A stretch of 64,000 nucleotides of DNA, from assembly GCA_024397955.1 (NCBI GenBank), contig CP073744.1:1674001-1738000 (forward strand), written 5' to 3'. The notes under the pieces are model-generated. The model was not told the origin of the DNA. It ran no database searches and was given only the letters and a program-made list of their open reading frames with translations. The position numbers and the translations under genes are program-made. Positions 43,602-53,506 of the stretch are shown piece after piece; position 1 is the first letter of the stretch; every line of letters begins with the position of its first letter. The stretch comes from a bacterium SCSIO 12696. Its GTDB lineage: Bacteria > Pseudomonadota > Gammaproteobacteria > Pseudomonadales > Porticoccaceae.

Positions 43602-45647
43602 ATGAATTACCAAAGTTATGTGTGTGGCCACTGGCACACGGGCACTGAGCCAGGGCAGCAAGTGTTCCATGCCATTACCGGTGAATTTCTGGGGCATATT
43701 TCCAGTGCCGGCATCGACTTTAAGGCGGTGGCGGAATACGCCCGCAGTGTGGGCGGCCCGGCTCTGCGGGCGATGACCACTCACGAGCGTGCCACGGCCC
43801 TGAAACAACTTGGCCTTCACCTGCTGAGCGTCAAACAGAAGTTTTACGAACTGTCTGCCGCCACCGGCGCCACCAAAGCCGATAGCTGGATCGACATTGA
43901 AGGCGGCATCGGTACCATGCTGAGCATCAGCTCCATGGTGCGCCGGGAATTACCCAACGAAACCTTTGCAGTGGAAGGCGACACCGAGCGCCTGTCGGCC
44001 AACGGCACCTTTGTGGGCCGTCATATTCTGGTGCCCAAAGAGGGCCTGTCGCTGCACATCAACGCGTTTAACTTCCCGATTTGGGGGATGTTGGAAAAAA
44101 TCGCCCCATCCCTGGCAGCCGGGGTTCCAGTGATTGTGAAGCCTGCCACCGCTTCTGCCTACCTCACCGAGTTAATGGTGCGGGAGATCATCGACACCGG
44201 CTTTTTGCCCGAAGGCTCCATCCAATTAATTTGCGGCTCCACCGGCGATCTGCTGGATCACCTCATCGAGCAAGACAGCGTCACCTTTACCGGCTCCGCC
44301 AAAACCGGAAAGATGCTGAAAACCCACCCCAACATTATCGAAAATTCCATTCCCTTCAACATGGAAGCGGACTCGCTGAACTGCTGCATTCTCGGTGAAA
44401 CCGTTAGCGAGGACAGCGACGAGTTCAGCCTGTTCATCAAAGAAGTGGGGCGGGAAATGACCACCAAAGCAGGGCAAAAATGCACCGCCATCCGCCGCAT
44501 TCTGGTGCCGCGTAATAAAGTGGGGGTGGTTTCCGAAGCCCTGAAAAATCGCCTTGCCAAAACGGTGATTGGCAACCCGGCCACCGAAGGTGTGCGTATG
44601 GGTGCACTGGTGGGCTGCGACCAGGTAAGCGACACCTGGGACGCGGTAAAAACCTTGCAGCAATCCTGCGACACGCTGTTTGGCGGTGACCGCGATTTTG
44701 AGGTTGTTGGAACCGACAAAACCCAAGGGGCGTTTTTCCCACCCACCCTGCTGTACTGCGACCAGCCATTAACCACAGCCACGCCTCACGAAGTGGAAGC
44801 CTTTGGCCCAGTCAGTACCCTGATGCCCTACGACAATCTGAAACAGGCCATTCAGATTTCCAAACTGGGCAAGGGCTCGCTGGTCAGCTCCGTGTTTACC
44901 TACGACAACACAGAAGCCCGGGAAGCGGTGTTGGGCACCGCCGCCTACCACGGCCGCATGGTGATTATTAACCGCGACTGCGCTGGGGAATCTACCGGCC
45001 ACGGTTCCCCACTGGCTCAGATGGTTCACGGCGGCCCCGGTCGCGCCGGTGGCGGTGAAGAGCTGGGCGGTATCCGCTCGGTAAAACATTATATGCAGCG
45101 CACCGCCCTGCAGGGCTCGCCAACTACCCTTGCGGCTATCACCAACGAATATATGCCGGGCGCGGCGATCAACCAGACCGAAGCCCACCCATTCACCAAA
45201 TACTTTGAAGAAATTCAGCCCGGCGACAGCCTGATTACCCACCGTCGTACAGTGACCGAAGCGGATATCGTCAATTTTGGCTGTCTGTCCGGCGACCACT
45301 TCTACGCCCACTTCGACGAAACCGCCGCCGCCGAATCCCTGTTCGGCAAGCGCGTGGCTCACGGTTACTTTGTGCTGTCTGCCGCCGCCGGTTTGTTCGT
45401 TTACCCCGGCGTCGGCCCGGTATTGGCCAATTATGGCCTCAACAACCTGCGTTTTATTGAGCCGGTGGGTATTGGTGACACCATTCAGGCACGACTCACC
45501 TGCAAACAGAAGATCAAAAAGGACAAACGCCCGGATGATCTCAAAGCCACCGGTGTTGTAGAGTGGGATGTGGAAGTCACCAACCAGGAGGGGGTTGCAG
45601 TTGCTATTTACAGCATCCTGACGCTGGTAGAAAGAAAAGAACCGTGA
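43602..45647 (+). CDS. paaZ: Bifunctional oxepin-CoA hydrolase/semialdehyde dehydrogenase PaaZ
   Basis: 681 residues, as in E. coli. N-terminal aldehyde dehydrogenase (about 1-520) with [32 protein letters not shown] and the nucleophile in [16 protein letters not shown]. The C-terminal MaoC-like hydratase (about 540-681) has [30 protein letters not shown] and [13 protein letters not shown]. It opens the oxepin-CoA ring and oxidises the resulting aldehyde to 3-oxo-5,6-dehydrosuberyl-CoA. It is the first gene of paaZ-G-H-J. Confidence 0.96.
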   Translation: MNYQSYVCGHWHTGTEPGQQVFHAITGEFLGHISSAGIDFKAVAEYARSVGGPALRAMTTHERATALKQLGLHLLSVKQKFYELSAATGATKADSWIDIEGGIGTMLSISSMVRRELPNETFAVEGDTERLSANGTFVGRHILVPKEGLSLHINAFNFPIWGMLEKIAPSLAAGVPVIVKPATASAYLTELMVREIIDTGFLPEGSIQLICGSTGDLLDHLIEQDSVTFTGSAKTGKMLKTHPNIIENSIPFNMEADSLNCCILGETVSEDSDEFSLFIKEVGREMTTKAGQKCTAIRRILVPRNKVGVVSEALKNRLAKTVIGNPATEGVRMGALVGCDQVSDTWDAVKTLQQSCDTLFGGDRDFEVVGTDKTQGAFFPPTLLYCDQPLTTATPHEVEAFGPVSTLMPYDNLKQAIQISKLGKGSLVSSVFTYDNTEAREAVLGTAAYHGRMVIINRDCAGESTGHGSPLAQMVHGGPGRAGGGEELGGIRSVKHYMQRTALQGSPTTLAAITNEYMPGAAINQTEAHPFTKYFEEIQPGDSLITHRRTVTEADIVNFGCLSGDHFYAHFDETAAAESLFGKRVAHGYFVLSAAAGLFVYPGVGPVLANYGLNNLRFIEPVGIGDTIQARLTCKQKIKKDKRPDDLKATGVVEWDVEVTNQEGVAVAIYSILTLVERKEP

Positions 45648-45696
45648 CTAAAAACCTGCTCTGCCAGAGCCTGAACACATCGAATAGGACAAAAAC

Positions 45697-46479
45697 ATGA
45701 GCTTCACCACCATTACCTACACCGTTGAAGACAACGTTGCGGTTCTGGCACTTAACCGCCCGGAGCGCCTGAACAGTTTTAACGCCGACATGCACACGGA
45801 ATTGCGCGAAGCACTGAAATGCGTGGAAAACGACCCGTTGGTGCGCTGCCTGGTGCTCACCGGGGCCGGCCGGGGGTTTTGCGCCGGGCAGGATTTGAGC
45901 GACCGCAACGACACCGAAGTACCGGACCTGGGCGACTCCATCGACAAAAACTACAACCCGCTGATTCGCAAACTGCTTGGCCTGCCCAAACCGGTGGTGT
46001 GTGCAGTGAATGGCGTGGCCGCCGGTGCTGGTGCCAGCCTCGCCCTGGCGTGCGACATCGTAGTGGCCGCCGAGAGCGCCTATTTTGTGCAGGCGTTTTG
46101 CAATATCGGTCTGATCCCAGACTCTGGCAGCACCTGGCACCTGCCCCGCGCCGTCGGTTTGCCCCGCGCCAAAGGCCTGGCCCTGTTGGGAGAAAAGTTG
46201 CCAGCCAAAAAGGCTGAAGAGTGGGGCATGATCTGGAAGTGTGTAGAAGACGACAACCTGATGGAGGACGTGATGGCCATGGCCCGCAATCTGGCCAGCA
46301 AACCCACCAAAGCTCTGGGCATGATTAAAGCCGCTCTGCACGAATCCACCGCCAACAGCCACCACCTTCAGCTGGAAGTGGAAAAAGAGTACATGCGCAA
46401 AGCCGGCCGCACCAAAGATTTCCGCGAAGGCGTAGCGGCGTTTATGGAAAAGCGGAAGCCCCTGTTTAAGGGGGAATAG
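45697..46479 (+). CDS. paaG: 1,2-epoxyphenylacetyl-CoA isomerase PaaG
   Basis: 260 residues, crotonase family. LNRPERLNSFNADMHTELREAL, GAGRGFCAGQDLSDRN, KPVVCAVNGVAAGAGASLALACD and LGEKLPAKKAEEWGMIWK closely match E. coli PaaG rather than PaaF. It isomerises ring-1,2-epoxyphenylacetyl-CoA to oxepin-CoA and can shift double bonds later in the pathway. No separate paaF lies in this window; PaaG or an unlinked hydratase must cover that step. Confidence 0.93.
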   Translation: MSFTTITYTVEDNVAVLALNRPERLNSFNADMHTELREALKCVENDPLVRCLVLTGAGRGFCAGQDLSDRNDTEVPDLGDSIDKNYNPLIRKLLGLPKPVVCAVNGVAAGAGASLALACDIVVAAESAYFVQAFCNIGLIPDSGSTWHLPRAVGLPRAKGLALLGEKLPAKKAEEWGMIWKCVEDDNLMEDVMAMARNLASKPTKALGMIKAALHESTANSHHLQLEVEKEYMRKAGRTKDFREGVAAFMEKRKPLFKGE

Positions 46480-46536
46480 TTTAAGGGCGAATAGTCAAAG
46501 GGGAACAGTTAAGAAGAACGGCCACAGAGAAATAGC

Positions 46537-48081
46537 ATGAGTGCACTTTCCACATCAGACAGCATTGCCGTTATCGGTGCAGGCACCATGGGTGCAGGCA
46601 TTGCGCAAGTGGCCGCTGCGGCGGGCCATCGGGTGCTGTTATTCGACGCGGCAGAAGGCGCCGCGCAGTTGGGCATCAATAAAACCCGCAAAGGCCTCGA
46701 TCGCCTGATCGCCAAAGGCAAAATGACGACCGAGCAGGCTGAGGAACTGGTAGGTCGCATTATAGCTTGCGGCTCGCTGCAAGAACTGTCATCCGCCAAG
46801 CTGGTGGTGGAAGCCATCGTCGAAAAACTGGAAATCAAGCAAAGCCTGTTTGCCCAGCTCGAAGAAGTTTGTGGCAACGATGTGATTCTGGCCACCAACA
46901 CATCCTCCATTTCTGTCACCGCCATTGCTGCCGGACTCAAGCAACCGGAACGCCTGGTGGGCATGCACTTCTTTAATCCGGCGCCGGTGATGAAACTGGT
47001 GGAAGTCATTACGGGCCTGGCCTCTGACTGCAATGCCCTGCAAACGGTTTACGATACAGCAGCCAGCTGGGGCAAACACCCGGTTATGGCCAAATCCACA
47101 CCCGGGTTTATTGTTAACCGGGTGGCACGCCCTTTTTACGCAGAAGCTCTGCGGGTACTACAAGAAGGCGGCAGCGATGTGGCGACCATCGACGCCGTTA
47201 TGCGCGAAGCTGGCGGCTTTCGAATGGGGCCGTTCGAGCTTATGGATTTAATCGGCATGGACGTCAATTACGCCGTCACTAATTCCGTATACAACGCCTA
47301 TTTTCAAGACCAGCGCTTCCTGCCATCACTGGTGCAACAAGAACTGGTACAGGCAGGTCGCCTAGGGCGCAAAACTGGCCACGGCTTTTACAACTACGCC
47401 GAGGGCACTGAGCAAACATTACCCCACACCGCCGCATCAGGCCCCAAACCCGAACGGGTAATTGTTGGCGGCACACTCGTTTATGGGAAAGGGGGTGTGG
47501 CCGAATCACTGATTGAGCAAATTCAAGATGCCGGTATTACTGTGGAACTCAGCGAAGAAGCCGATCACGACTTTTTGTGGGTGGATGGCGTCGAACTGCG
47601 CCTGACCAAGGGTGCCATGGCCACCGAACTGGCCGCCGAAGAAGAACTGAACGAACTGGTGCTGTTCGACCTGGCACTGGACTACAACAACGCCACTCGA
47701 ATTGCCATTGCCAAAGCGGATCAAGCCTCTGAAGAAGCCCTGCAAAAAGCCGCCGGACTGTTCCAAGCTATCGGTAAACAGGTGTCGGTGATCGACGATA
47801 TTCCCGGCATGATTGTGATGCGCACCGTTTGCATGCTGGCCAACGAAAGCGCCGATGCCGTCAACCAAGGCGTATGCAATGCCGAAGCGGTGGACATTGC
47901 AATGAAAGGCGGAGTCAACTACCCGCAAGGGCCACTGGCGTGGGCCGACCACTTGGGCATTCCACTGGTAGCCAGCGTATTGGAAAACCTGGCACTGCTG
48001 TACGGCGAAGACCGCTACCGGCTCTCGCCCCTGATTCAACGCAAGTGCTTTGCCGGGAACAATTTTTTCAGTGAATCGTAA
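46537..48081 (+). CDS. paaH: 3-hydroxyadipyl-CoA dehydrogenase PaaH
   Basis: 514 residues, the long form with two C-terminal 3HCDH domains. NAD site IAVIGAGTMGAGIAQVAAAAGH, FDAAEGA, TNTSSISVTAIAA and HFFNPAPVMKLVEVI (catalytic His). The second half repeats the dehydrogenase C-domain (IDDIPGMIVMRTVCMLANESADAVNQGV). It oxidises 3-hydroxyadipyl-CoA to 3-oxoadipyl-CoA. It lies 57 nt after paaG. Confidence 0.95.
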   Translation: MSALSTSDSIAVIGAGTMGAGIAQVAAAAGHRVLLFDAAEGAAQLGINKTRKGLDRLIAKGKMTTEQAEELVGRIIACGSLQELSSAKLVVEAIVEKLEIKQSLFAQLEEVCGNDVILATNTSSISVTAIAAGLKQPERLVGMHFFNPAPVMKLVEVITGLASDCNALQTVYDTAASWGKHPVMAKSTPGFIVNRVARPFYAEALRVLQEGGSDVATIDAVMREAGGFRMGPFELMDLIGMDVNYAVTNSVYNAYFQDQRFLPSLVQQELVQAGRLGRKTGHGFYNYAEGTEQTLPHTAASGPKPERVIVGGTLVYGKGGVAESLIEQIQDAGITVELSEEADHDFLWVDGVELRLTKGAMATELAAEEELNELVLFDLALDYNNATRIAIAKADQASEEALQKAAGLFQAIGKQVSVIDDIPGMIVMRTVCMLANESADAVNQGVCNAEAVDIAMKGGVNYPQGPLAWADHLGIPLVASVLENLALLYGEDRYRLSPLIQRKCFAGNNFFSES

Positions 48082-48093
48082 CCAGAGAACAAC

Positions 48094-49299
48094 ATGACCG
48101 AAGCCTATATCTGCGACGCAGTACGCACACCCATTGGCCGCTACGGTGGCAGCCTGTCATCCGTGCGCGCCGACGACCTGGGTGCGGCACCGATCAAAGC
48201 CCTTATGGAACGCAACGCCTGTGTGAATTGGGCTCAGGTGGACGATGTGTTTTACGGCTGCGCCAATCAGGCCGGGGAAGACAATCGTAATATTGCTCGC
48301 ATGAGTTCGCTGCTGGCAGGCCTGCCCATTGATGTTCCGGGCACCACTCTCAACCGTTTGTGCGGCTCCGGCATGGATGCGGTGGGCATGGCCGCTCGAT
48401 CCATTAAATCCGGCGAAGCGGATCTGATTATCGCCGGTGGCGTTGAACAAATGTCCCGCGCACCTTTTGTGTTGGGTAAGGCCAATAACGGATTTGACCG
48501 CAACCAGCAGATGTTCGACACCACCATGGGCTGGCGCTTTATTAACAAACTGATGAAAAACCAATACGGTGTGGACTCCATGCCAGAAACCGCCGAGAAC
48601 GTGGCGGAGGATTACAACATCTCCCGGGAAGATCAGGACGCCTTTGCCCTGCGCAGCCAACAACGCACCGCCGCCGCCCAGGCCAACGGTATTTTTAACG
48701 ACGAAATCGTCCCGGTAAAGGTGCCTCGACGCAAGCAAGACGATTTAATTGTCGATACCGACGAACACCCTCGAGCCAGTACCACCGCTGAAGGCTTGGC
48801 CAAATTACCAACTCCCTTTCGCGATGGCGGCACCGTAACCGCAGGCAATGCGTCTGGTATTAATGACGGCGCCTGCGCACTGTTGATCGCCTCAAAAGCT
48901 GCGGTGGAAAAATACGGCCTGACGCCAAAAGCCAAAATCGTCGCCATGGCCACCGCCGGAGTGGAGCCTCGGATTATGGGCATTGGCCCGGTACCCGCTA
49001 CTCGTAAAGTGCTAGCCAAAGCGGGACTGCCCCTTGAGCAAATGGACGTGATCGAACTCAACGAAGCCTTTGCCGCCCAAGGGTTGGCCTGTATGCGCGA
49101 ACTGGGATTGGCAGACGACGCCGAGCACGTCAACCGCAACGGCGGCGCTATTGCACTTGGCCACCCGCTCGGTATGAGCGGCGCTCGGCTAGTGACGACA
49201 GCGATGTATCAATTACAGGGAGATGGTGGACAGTATGCGCTGTGCACCATGTGTATTGGGGTTGGACAGGGAATTGCGATGATAATTGAGAGAGCATGA
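48094..49299 (+). CDS. paaJ: 3-oxoadipyl-CoA/3-oxo-5,6-dehydrosuberyl-CoA thiolase PaaJ
   Basis: 401 residues. The active-site Cys is in [36 protein letters not shown] (about C90), with the C-terminal His and Cys in [18 protein letters not shown] and TMCIGVGQG. The N-terminal [30 protein letters not shown] is characteristic of PaaJ/PcaF. It releases acetyl-CoA and succinyl-CoA at the end of the pathway. Only 12 nt separate it from paaH. The paa set breaks off here and resumes at paaA 4.6 kb later. Confidence 0.95.
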   Translation: MTEAYICDAVRTPIGRYGGSLSSVRADDLGAAPIKALMERNACVNWAQVDDVFYGCANQAGEDNRNIARMSSLLAGLPIDVPGTTLNRLCGSGMDAVGMAARSIKSGEADLIIAGGVEQMSRAPFVLGKANNGFDRNQQMFDTTMGWRFINKLMKNQYGVDSMPETAENVAEDYNISREDQDAFALRSQQRTAAAQANGIFNDEIVPVKVPRRKQDDLIVDTDEHPRASTTAEGLAKLPTPFRDGGTVTAGNASGINDGACALLIASKAAVEKYGLTPKAKIVAMATAGVEPRIMGIGPVPATRKVLAKAGLPLEQMDVIELNEAFAAQGLACMRELGLADDAEHVNRNGGAIALGHPLGMSGARLVTTAMYQLQGDGGQYALCTMCIGVGQGIAMIIERA

Positions 49300-49365
49300 A
49301 CCCCAAAATTCCCGTTAGTACCGAAATCAGCAGCACAGTTTGCTGCGACGCCCCCCCTCTCTTAC

Positions 49366-49865
49366 CTATAGGATTGATTTGTGAAAAACACGATTCTCGT
49401 GACGCTCTCCCCCTAACTCAAAGTTAGTCACCCCGACTTCATAAAAGCCATGCTTTTTATAAAATTTGATAGCTGGCTCATTTTTAGAATTAACGGTTAA
49501 CCACAATTTTTTAAAGCCCGAGTTCTTGCAACACGCCATTGACCCCAGCAACAGATCTGACCCATACCCCCGAAGTGCTCTTGGATATAAAGCCTATCCA
49601 GTTCAGGCAACTTCTCATGTGTGGCAGGGCACTCACTATCGAGGTTCAATAGTGAAACACCGACAATATGTTTGTTTTCTTCAGCGACGAAACATTGCTT
49701 TTTCGTATCGACTATATCGTTAACTAGCTTTTCTTCTGTAAACTCAGAAAAAACATAGCTTGATATAGCACCCCTAATGCCGTCCTTGGCGTATGTATGC
49801 AGCCACACTTGCACCATTAAAGCCGCAATATTTCCTGCATCTTCAACTTTCGCAATTCTTATCAT
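49366..49865 (-). pseudogene. GNAT acetyltransferase broken by a one-base frameshift
   Basis: Two overlapping frames give one GNAT protein. The first (to about 49570) runs MIRIAKVEDAGNIAALMVQVW...LDRLYIQEHF. The rest continues in another frame with RGYGSDLLLGSMACCKNSGF, LWLTVNSKNEPAIKFYKKHGFYEVG to the stop. The acetyl-CoA loop (RGYGSD) is cut at a C-run (49567-49571), where one base seems missing. The intact product would be about 165 residues. A sequencing error in the homopolymer is possible. It is the last gene of the island, facing paaJ. Confidence 0.8.
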
Positions 49866-49927
49866 GTTTTATAAACCATATAATGGATTTACCCTGCTTT
49901 AGAGGTTTTACCTGTACTATGGCTTAC

Positions 49928-50299
49928 TTACACGTCTTCCCATACTGCACACGAGTCCAGGAATAAGTGCTTTTTAATTTTTAGGTTTTCCGAGCCCGAA
50001 TTTAGCAAACTCACAGGGATATAGGTGGAAGATTCGTCATTCTTACCAGGCAAAGGTGAACCACAATTTGTACAGAAGCTAGTTTCCCAATCGTGGTTCG
50101 GCTTGTGCCAAGTTTTTATGTATTCTTGCCCTGCAGCCCAATTAAAGTTTTCATTCGGCACCACAGAAACGGCGATTCCACCGCTACCCGTCGACTTGCG
50201 ACAAATCGAACAATGGCAAATATAAACATCTTTAAGATTTAGGCTTATTTCAAATTCAACACAGCCACAATTGCAAGAACCTTTCGCCAATTTATTCAT
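49928..50299 (-). CDS. GFA-family zinc protein (glutathione-dependent formaldehyde-activating-like)
   Basis: 123 residues from the ATG at 50299, where GGAGG lies 5 nt upstream. Metal-binding cysteines are in the family order: SCNCGCVEFEI, YICHCSICRKSTGSGG and SFCTNCGSPLP. GFA domains bind two zinc ions and in one branch join formaldehyde to glutathione; most members have no proven role. The start lies 24 nt after an attC-like core motif. It is one of several minus-strand island genes. Confidence 0.88.
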   Translation of the reverse strand: MNKLAKGSCNCGCVEFEISLNLKDVYICHCSICRKSTGSGGIAVSVVPNENFNWAAGQEYIKTWHKPNHDWETSFCTNCGSPLPGKNDESSTYIPVSLLNSGSENLKIKKHLFLDSCAVWEDV

Positions 50300-50323
50300 G
50301 TTTGCCTCCGTACGCCAAATAGC

Positions 50324-50351
50324 ACCTAACGCCCAGTTAAAGGGCGTTGGC
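50324..50351 (-). other. attC-like core at the GFA gene boundary
   Basis: On the minus strand GTTAGGT fits the integron core GTTRRRY and is followed after 24 nt by the GFA start codon. AACGCCC and GGGCGTT form a local palindrome beside it. A full 57-140 bp attC with a matching far arm was not found, so this is only suggestive. Confidence 0.35.
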
Positions 50352-50404
50352 AAATGCGAGATCATTTGGCCCGTTTTCTAGACTGACCAGCCTCACGCAT
50401 AAAG

Positions 50405-50770
50405 TTATTTATAATCACCGGTGCCAACAAATCCCACCATACGGCATATTAGGTCGCCATCTTTTTCCAAAAAATACTGACCGAGTTGAACTTGTTCGAC
50501 ACCATCAGGACCCATTCCACTGAAGGCGACCGTGGCACGGGTGACGTTGCCGATGGTATCGCTTTTAACTACTTCAGCTGACCATCCAGGTGCACTTTCA
50601 CTAAACATGCCTACGTAGTTACTTAATGCCTCAATACCATTTAGAGTGCTGGGTGTGCGAGGGTCGTCGTAGCGTATATTTTCAGTGACAGCACCGGTTA
50701 TTTTGGTAAATCGAAGTTCAGCCTCCTCGATTCGCCAAGCATCAAAGAAGTTTTTAGTGGAATCAGACAC
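50405..50770 (-). CDS. NTF2/SnoaL-like small protein
   Basis: 121 residues from a GTG at 50770 with TAGGAG before it. The pattern FFDAWRIEEAELRFTKITGAVTENIRYDDPRTPSTLNGIEALSNYVGMF, followed by a beta-rich half (VTRATVAFSGMGPDGVEQVQLGQYFLEKDGDLICRMVGF), fits the SnoaL/NTF2 fold, a hydrophobic pocket used by many enzymes and binding proteins. A specific reaction cannot be named. It lies between the GFA and AIPR genes of the island. Confidence 0.7.
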   Translation of the reverse strand: MSDSTKNFFDAWRIEEAELRFTKITGAVTENIRYDDPRTPSTLNGIEALSNYVGMFSESAPGWSAEVVKSDTIGNVTRATVAFSGMGPDGVEQVQLGQYFLEKDGDLICRMVGFVGTGDYK

Positions 50771-50784
50771 GTTTTTCTCCTAAT

Positions 50785-50866
50785 TCGGTTTCACAAAGAT
50801 ATACAATGCTCTAGCTTATTGGGTTTTTGCGACGCGCCGGCAGGGCAAAAGATCCGGCGAAACCGA
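50785..50866. repeat. Long-range imperfect hairpin between AIPR and NTF2-like genes
   Basis: TCGGTTTC (50785-50792) pairs with GAAACCGA (50859-50866), and GCCGG (50836-50840) pairs with CCGGC (50854-50858). Its length (about 80 bp) and gene-boundary position resemble recombination sites such as attC, but the core motifs are not conserved. Confidence 0.4.
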
Positions 50867-50881
50867 GTGTGATGCATCTAC

Positions 50882-52903
50882 TTACTGAATAAGCTCCATG
50901 GTTTCTGGGTCTACCCTTTCTGGATCAAAAGTGATCACGTTTCCATCTGTATCATATACAACTCCATCACGTTGTTTATTCCTCAGCCCTTCATCTATTA
51001 ATAACTGTACTGCCGCAAAGTATTCTTTATTTGTACACTTGAGCACCCTGGTGACTTTATGGTGAACTCGTGGCTTCCAAGGTTGGTCAGGAAGCAATTC
51101 ATTCACTTTGAGTGCAAAATTCAAATCTACAACTCGATCCTGTTTCCCTCTGGCAGATACTACCCTTGATTGATGTGCATGAAGTTCTTTTGCTCGCTCT
51201 ACTCTTTCGGGATTAGATATAGAAAACTCAATAGCTGCTTCTTTACACAGCTCAACAAAGTAGCGTTTTCCTCTTACTCTTTTGTCCAAAACATCAGATG
51301 AGCGAGTAGTTTGTATAAACCTCCATGTCCTTTCAATTTCCGTAGGCGAGCATAGCGAAACGTCTAGGCTTGAAAGATCTTTCACAGAAAAATCATACTT
51401 TCCCAAAAGCCTTGAGACTGTAATAAGACTAGTAATTTGCCTCCAGCGCTTAAGGAATTTTTCTCCACCAACACCTCTTCTTGGGCGAAATGTTTCCAAT
51501 ACTTGATCAGTAAGCTTTAATACCTCTGCGATTACTGGATAAACAGCTAGTGGCACATGATCTGAAAATACTAAATTGTAAGAATCATCAGATCTCATAA
51601 ATCTAGACTTAAGATTTGAAGCTTTTTGAGGTAACTTTAATACTAGGTTTACAAATCCCGAAGCAAGGTACAGTGGAGTAATAACTTTTGAAGCAGGGTT
51701 TCCTATATTGTGATGGTAGTTCTTTCTTCGTTCGTAGAAGAAGTCCGATCGATTAAAAACATCTTCTATGTCCCTCTGAATTTTGTCGGTTGCATGAAGT
51801 GATGCCAACTCAACATCAGTTTGATTGTTTGTTGCTCGAATTATCGAATCTCGAACGTCTTCTTCTTGAGAAACGATAACCTTAATTAGAACAGAACGAT
51901 TAGCATTATCTACACCACCTGCTTCGAAATACCGAAATATTGATTCAGATGTTTGCAAACCATTGACAATTTGTATGTCTTCCATATTTATAGAATCACC
52001 TACTACACTTGCAGATGTAGCCAATATTGTCACACCGTTATTTAAGCACCAAAAATCAGTAGATCCTTCATCTTCTAGTGTTGATTTGATGTCTTCATTA
52101 ACCCTATTTAACCCCATGTAATCACGCACATTGGAATCAAAAAGATATCTTCTCAAATTTCCGTTATCGGTTATAAACTGGTTATAATCACCTAGGTTTG
52201 CCAGAAGTACATACCTTTCTCCACTAGACAAAACTTCAGAAAATTTTAATTCAAGACTAAAATTAGGAATCTGCCTATGGAGCACCAATAGTTCTGTAGC
52301 CCCCAAAAAATCGAATTTAACCTTACAATTTCCAAATAAATCGTTCGTTATCGAAGATATCTGTTCCGATCGAGCTTGGACTGCTCTACCAATATCCTCA
52401 GTATTTCCTCGAGATGCGTATGCATACGAAATATTGAACTCACTTAACCTTGGTGATAATTTTCTATAAGCAAACTTTAGGTTCTCTCGACAATGTAGAA
52501 CTTCATCGGAGTAGTTTCCTTTAAGGTCTTCGGATGGAGTAGCGAAATCAAATAACTCAGATAAGCTAGCAACCAAACTATCAAGTGGTGCCTGTTTAAA
52601 TGTTTCATGATGCTTGCATGTGATTACGCGAACTTCTAATAATGACCCAAACCGGGGCCAAGAGAACCCCTCAACATCCATTAGAAGGTGGCCATTAATT
52701 AAAATATAGAATCCATCAATTCCACCATCATCTCTCCCGTCAACAGAACCAAAAAGAACTTCTTCTACTGATAGATCGAAAGGCTTTAGCCATTGTTCAA
52801 AAGCAAGATATTCAAACGCTTCATCCCGCCTATCAGACGGAATTTTATTCTCGACGCGCTCATCAATTATTCCATCCAGCAAAAAAGTATCATTCCTTGC
52901 CAT
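50882..52903 (-). CDS. AIPR-family abortive-infection phage-resistance protein
   Basis: 673 residues from the ATG at 52903 (GGGGAG before it; an ATG four codons earlier is possible). The AIPR core (about 250-400) is clear: NVRDYMGLNRVNEDIKSTL, FWCLNNGVTILAT, IQIVNGLQTSESIFRYF, IIRATNNQTDVELASL, FFYERRKNYHHN. The N-terminus (about 25-110) has a PD-(D/E)xK-like pattern, GRDDGGIDGFYI then VRVITCKH, with Thr where Gln or Glu is usual before xK. AIPR proteins are phage-resistance factors; mechanism is poorly known. A nuclease activity is inferred. Codon usage is AT-richer than the paa genes around it. Confidence 0.85.
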   Translation of the reverse strand: MARNDTFLLDGIIDERVENKIPSDRRDEAFEYLAFEQWLKPFDLSVEEVLFGSVDGRDDGGIDGFYILINGHLLMDVEGFSWPRFGSLLEVRVITCKHHETFKQAPLDSLVASLSELFDFATPSEDLKGNYSDEVLHCRENLKFAYRKLSPRLSEFNISYAYASRGNTEDIGRAVQARSEQISSITNDLFGNCKVKFDFLGATELLVLHRQIPNFSLELKFSEVLSSGERYVLLANLGDYNQFITDNGNLRRYLFDSNVRDYMGLNRVNEDIKSTLEDEGSTDFWCLNNGVTILATSASVVGDSINMEDIQIVNGLQTSESIFRYFEAGGVDNANRSVLIKVIVSQEEDVRDSIIRATNNQTDVELASLHATDKIQRDIEDVFNRSDFFYERRKNYHHNIGNPASKVITPLYLASGFVNLVLKLPQKASNLKSRFMRSDDSYNLVFSDHVPLAVYPVIAEVLKLTDQVLETFRPRRGVGGEKFLKRWRQITSLITVSRLLGKYDFSVKDLSSLDVSLCSPTEIERTWRFIQTTRSSDVLDKRVRGKRYFVELCKEAAIEFSISNPERVERAKELHAHQSRVVSARGKQDRVVDLNFALKVNELLPDQPWKPRVHHKVTRVLKCTNKEYFAAVQLLIDEGLRNKQRDGVVYDTDGNVITFDPERVDPETMELIQ

Positions 52904-52942
52904 TCGACTCCCCATTTAAATATTATTTATACATAAAACTTT

Positions 52943-53024
52943 GCTGAACGGTTACCGGAACGCAGGCTATCCGTGAAGAGCTCACTTTTTTGTGCCCGTA
53001 ACGTAGTTGAGCAAACTGTTAGAC
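52943..53024 (-). other. attC-like imperfect hairpin between the lectin-like and AIPR genes
   Basis: Read on the minus strand, GTCTAAC (53018-53024, fits RYYYAAC) begins the site 5 nt beyond the lectin-like gene stop, and GTTCAGC (52943-52949, one departure from GTTRRRY) ends it. The ends GTCTAACAGTT and AACCGTTCAGC are partly complementary. Length is 82 bp, within the attC range, and the AIPR start follows after about 40 nt. Suggestive only. Confidence 0.4.
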
Positions 53025-53029
53025 AAGTT

Positions 53030-53491
53030 TTAATCTGAACAATCAATTGTTTCTGTCAACCCCTCGTGCACAGCAAGAATCGGCATACCGCGTGACCCGC
53101 AACTATAGGTAACTTTGAGTATTTTTCGCGTTCCTCTCCTGGGGTCTCCGCAATGAGTAAGATCAGAGACGATCGAGCAGGACAATTTCCCTTCGCAAAG
53201 CGACTTAATCGAAGAGGTCGCGTTGCAATATACAGTTGCGTCAGGAATTTGAAATACCGCACGATCAATACTGATTTCCTTTGACTCTTGTGAAGGAATG
53301 AGACAATTGCATTCAAGTTGAAGTCCGATGACAAGAAAAACAACACCCAATATAGAAGCAACAATTCTTAGGATTTTTGAAAGGATACGCGGGACTTTAT
53401 ACCCGACTATTTTAAAGCCACCTCCCAGTAACCCGGCGCAAAGAAGGATAACTCCACAGGCGATCAAGAATAATGAGGCACCTAGTTCCAT
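53030..53491 (-). CDS. Membrane-anchored protein with SUEL-lectin-like domain
   Basis: 153 residues from the ATG at 53491, where AAGGAG stands just before it. Two transmembrane helices (about 5-25 and 41-58) are followed by a Cys-rich domain with cysteines at 89, 99, 105, 114, 131 and 151. The signature HCGDPRRGTRKILKVTYSC corresponds to the GDPxxGTxKxLxVxYxC motif of SUEL (rhamnose/galactose-binding) lectins, which are mainly eukaryotic. Sugar binding outside the membrane is an inference. It is upstream of AIPR on the same strand, 126 nt away, and may share its transcript. Confidence 0.6.
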   Translation of the reverse strand: MELGASLFLIACGVILLCAGLLGGGFKIVGYKVPRILSKILRIVASILGVVFLVIGLQLECNCLIPSQESKEISIDRAVFQIPDATVYCNATSSIKSLCEGKLSCSIVSDLTHCGDPRRGTRKILKVTYSCGSRGMPILAVHEGLTETIDCSD

Positions 53492-53506
53492 TTTTTCTCC
53501 TTTTCT

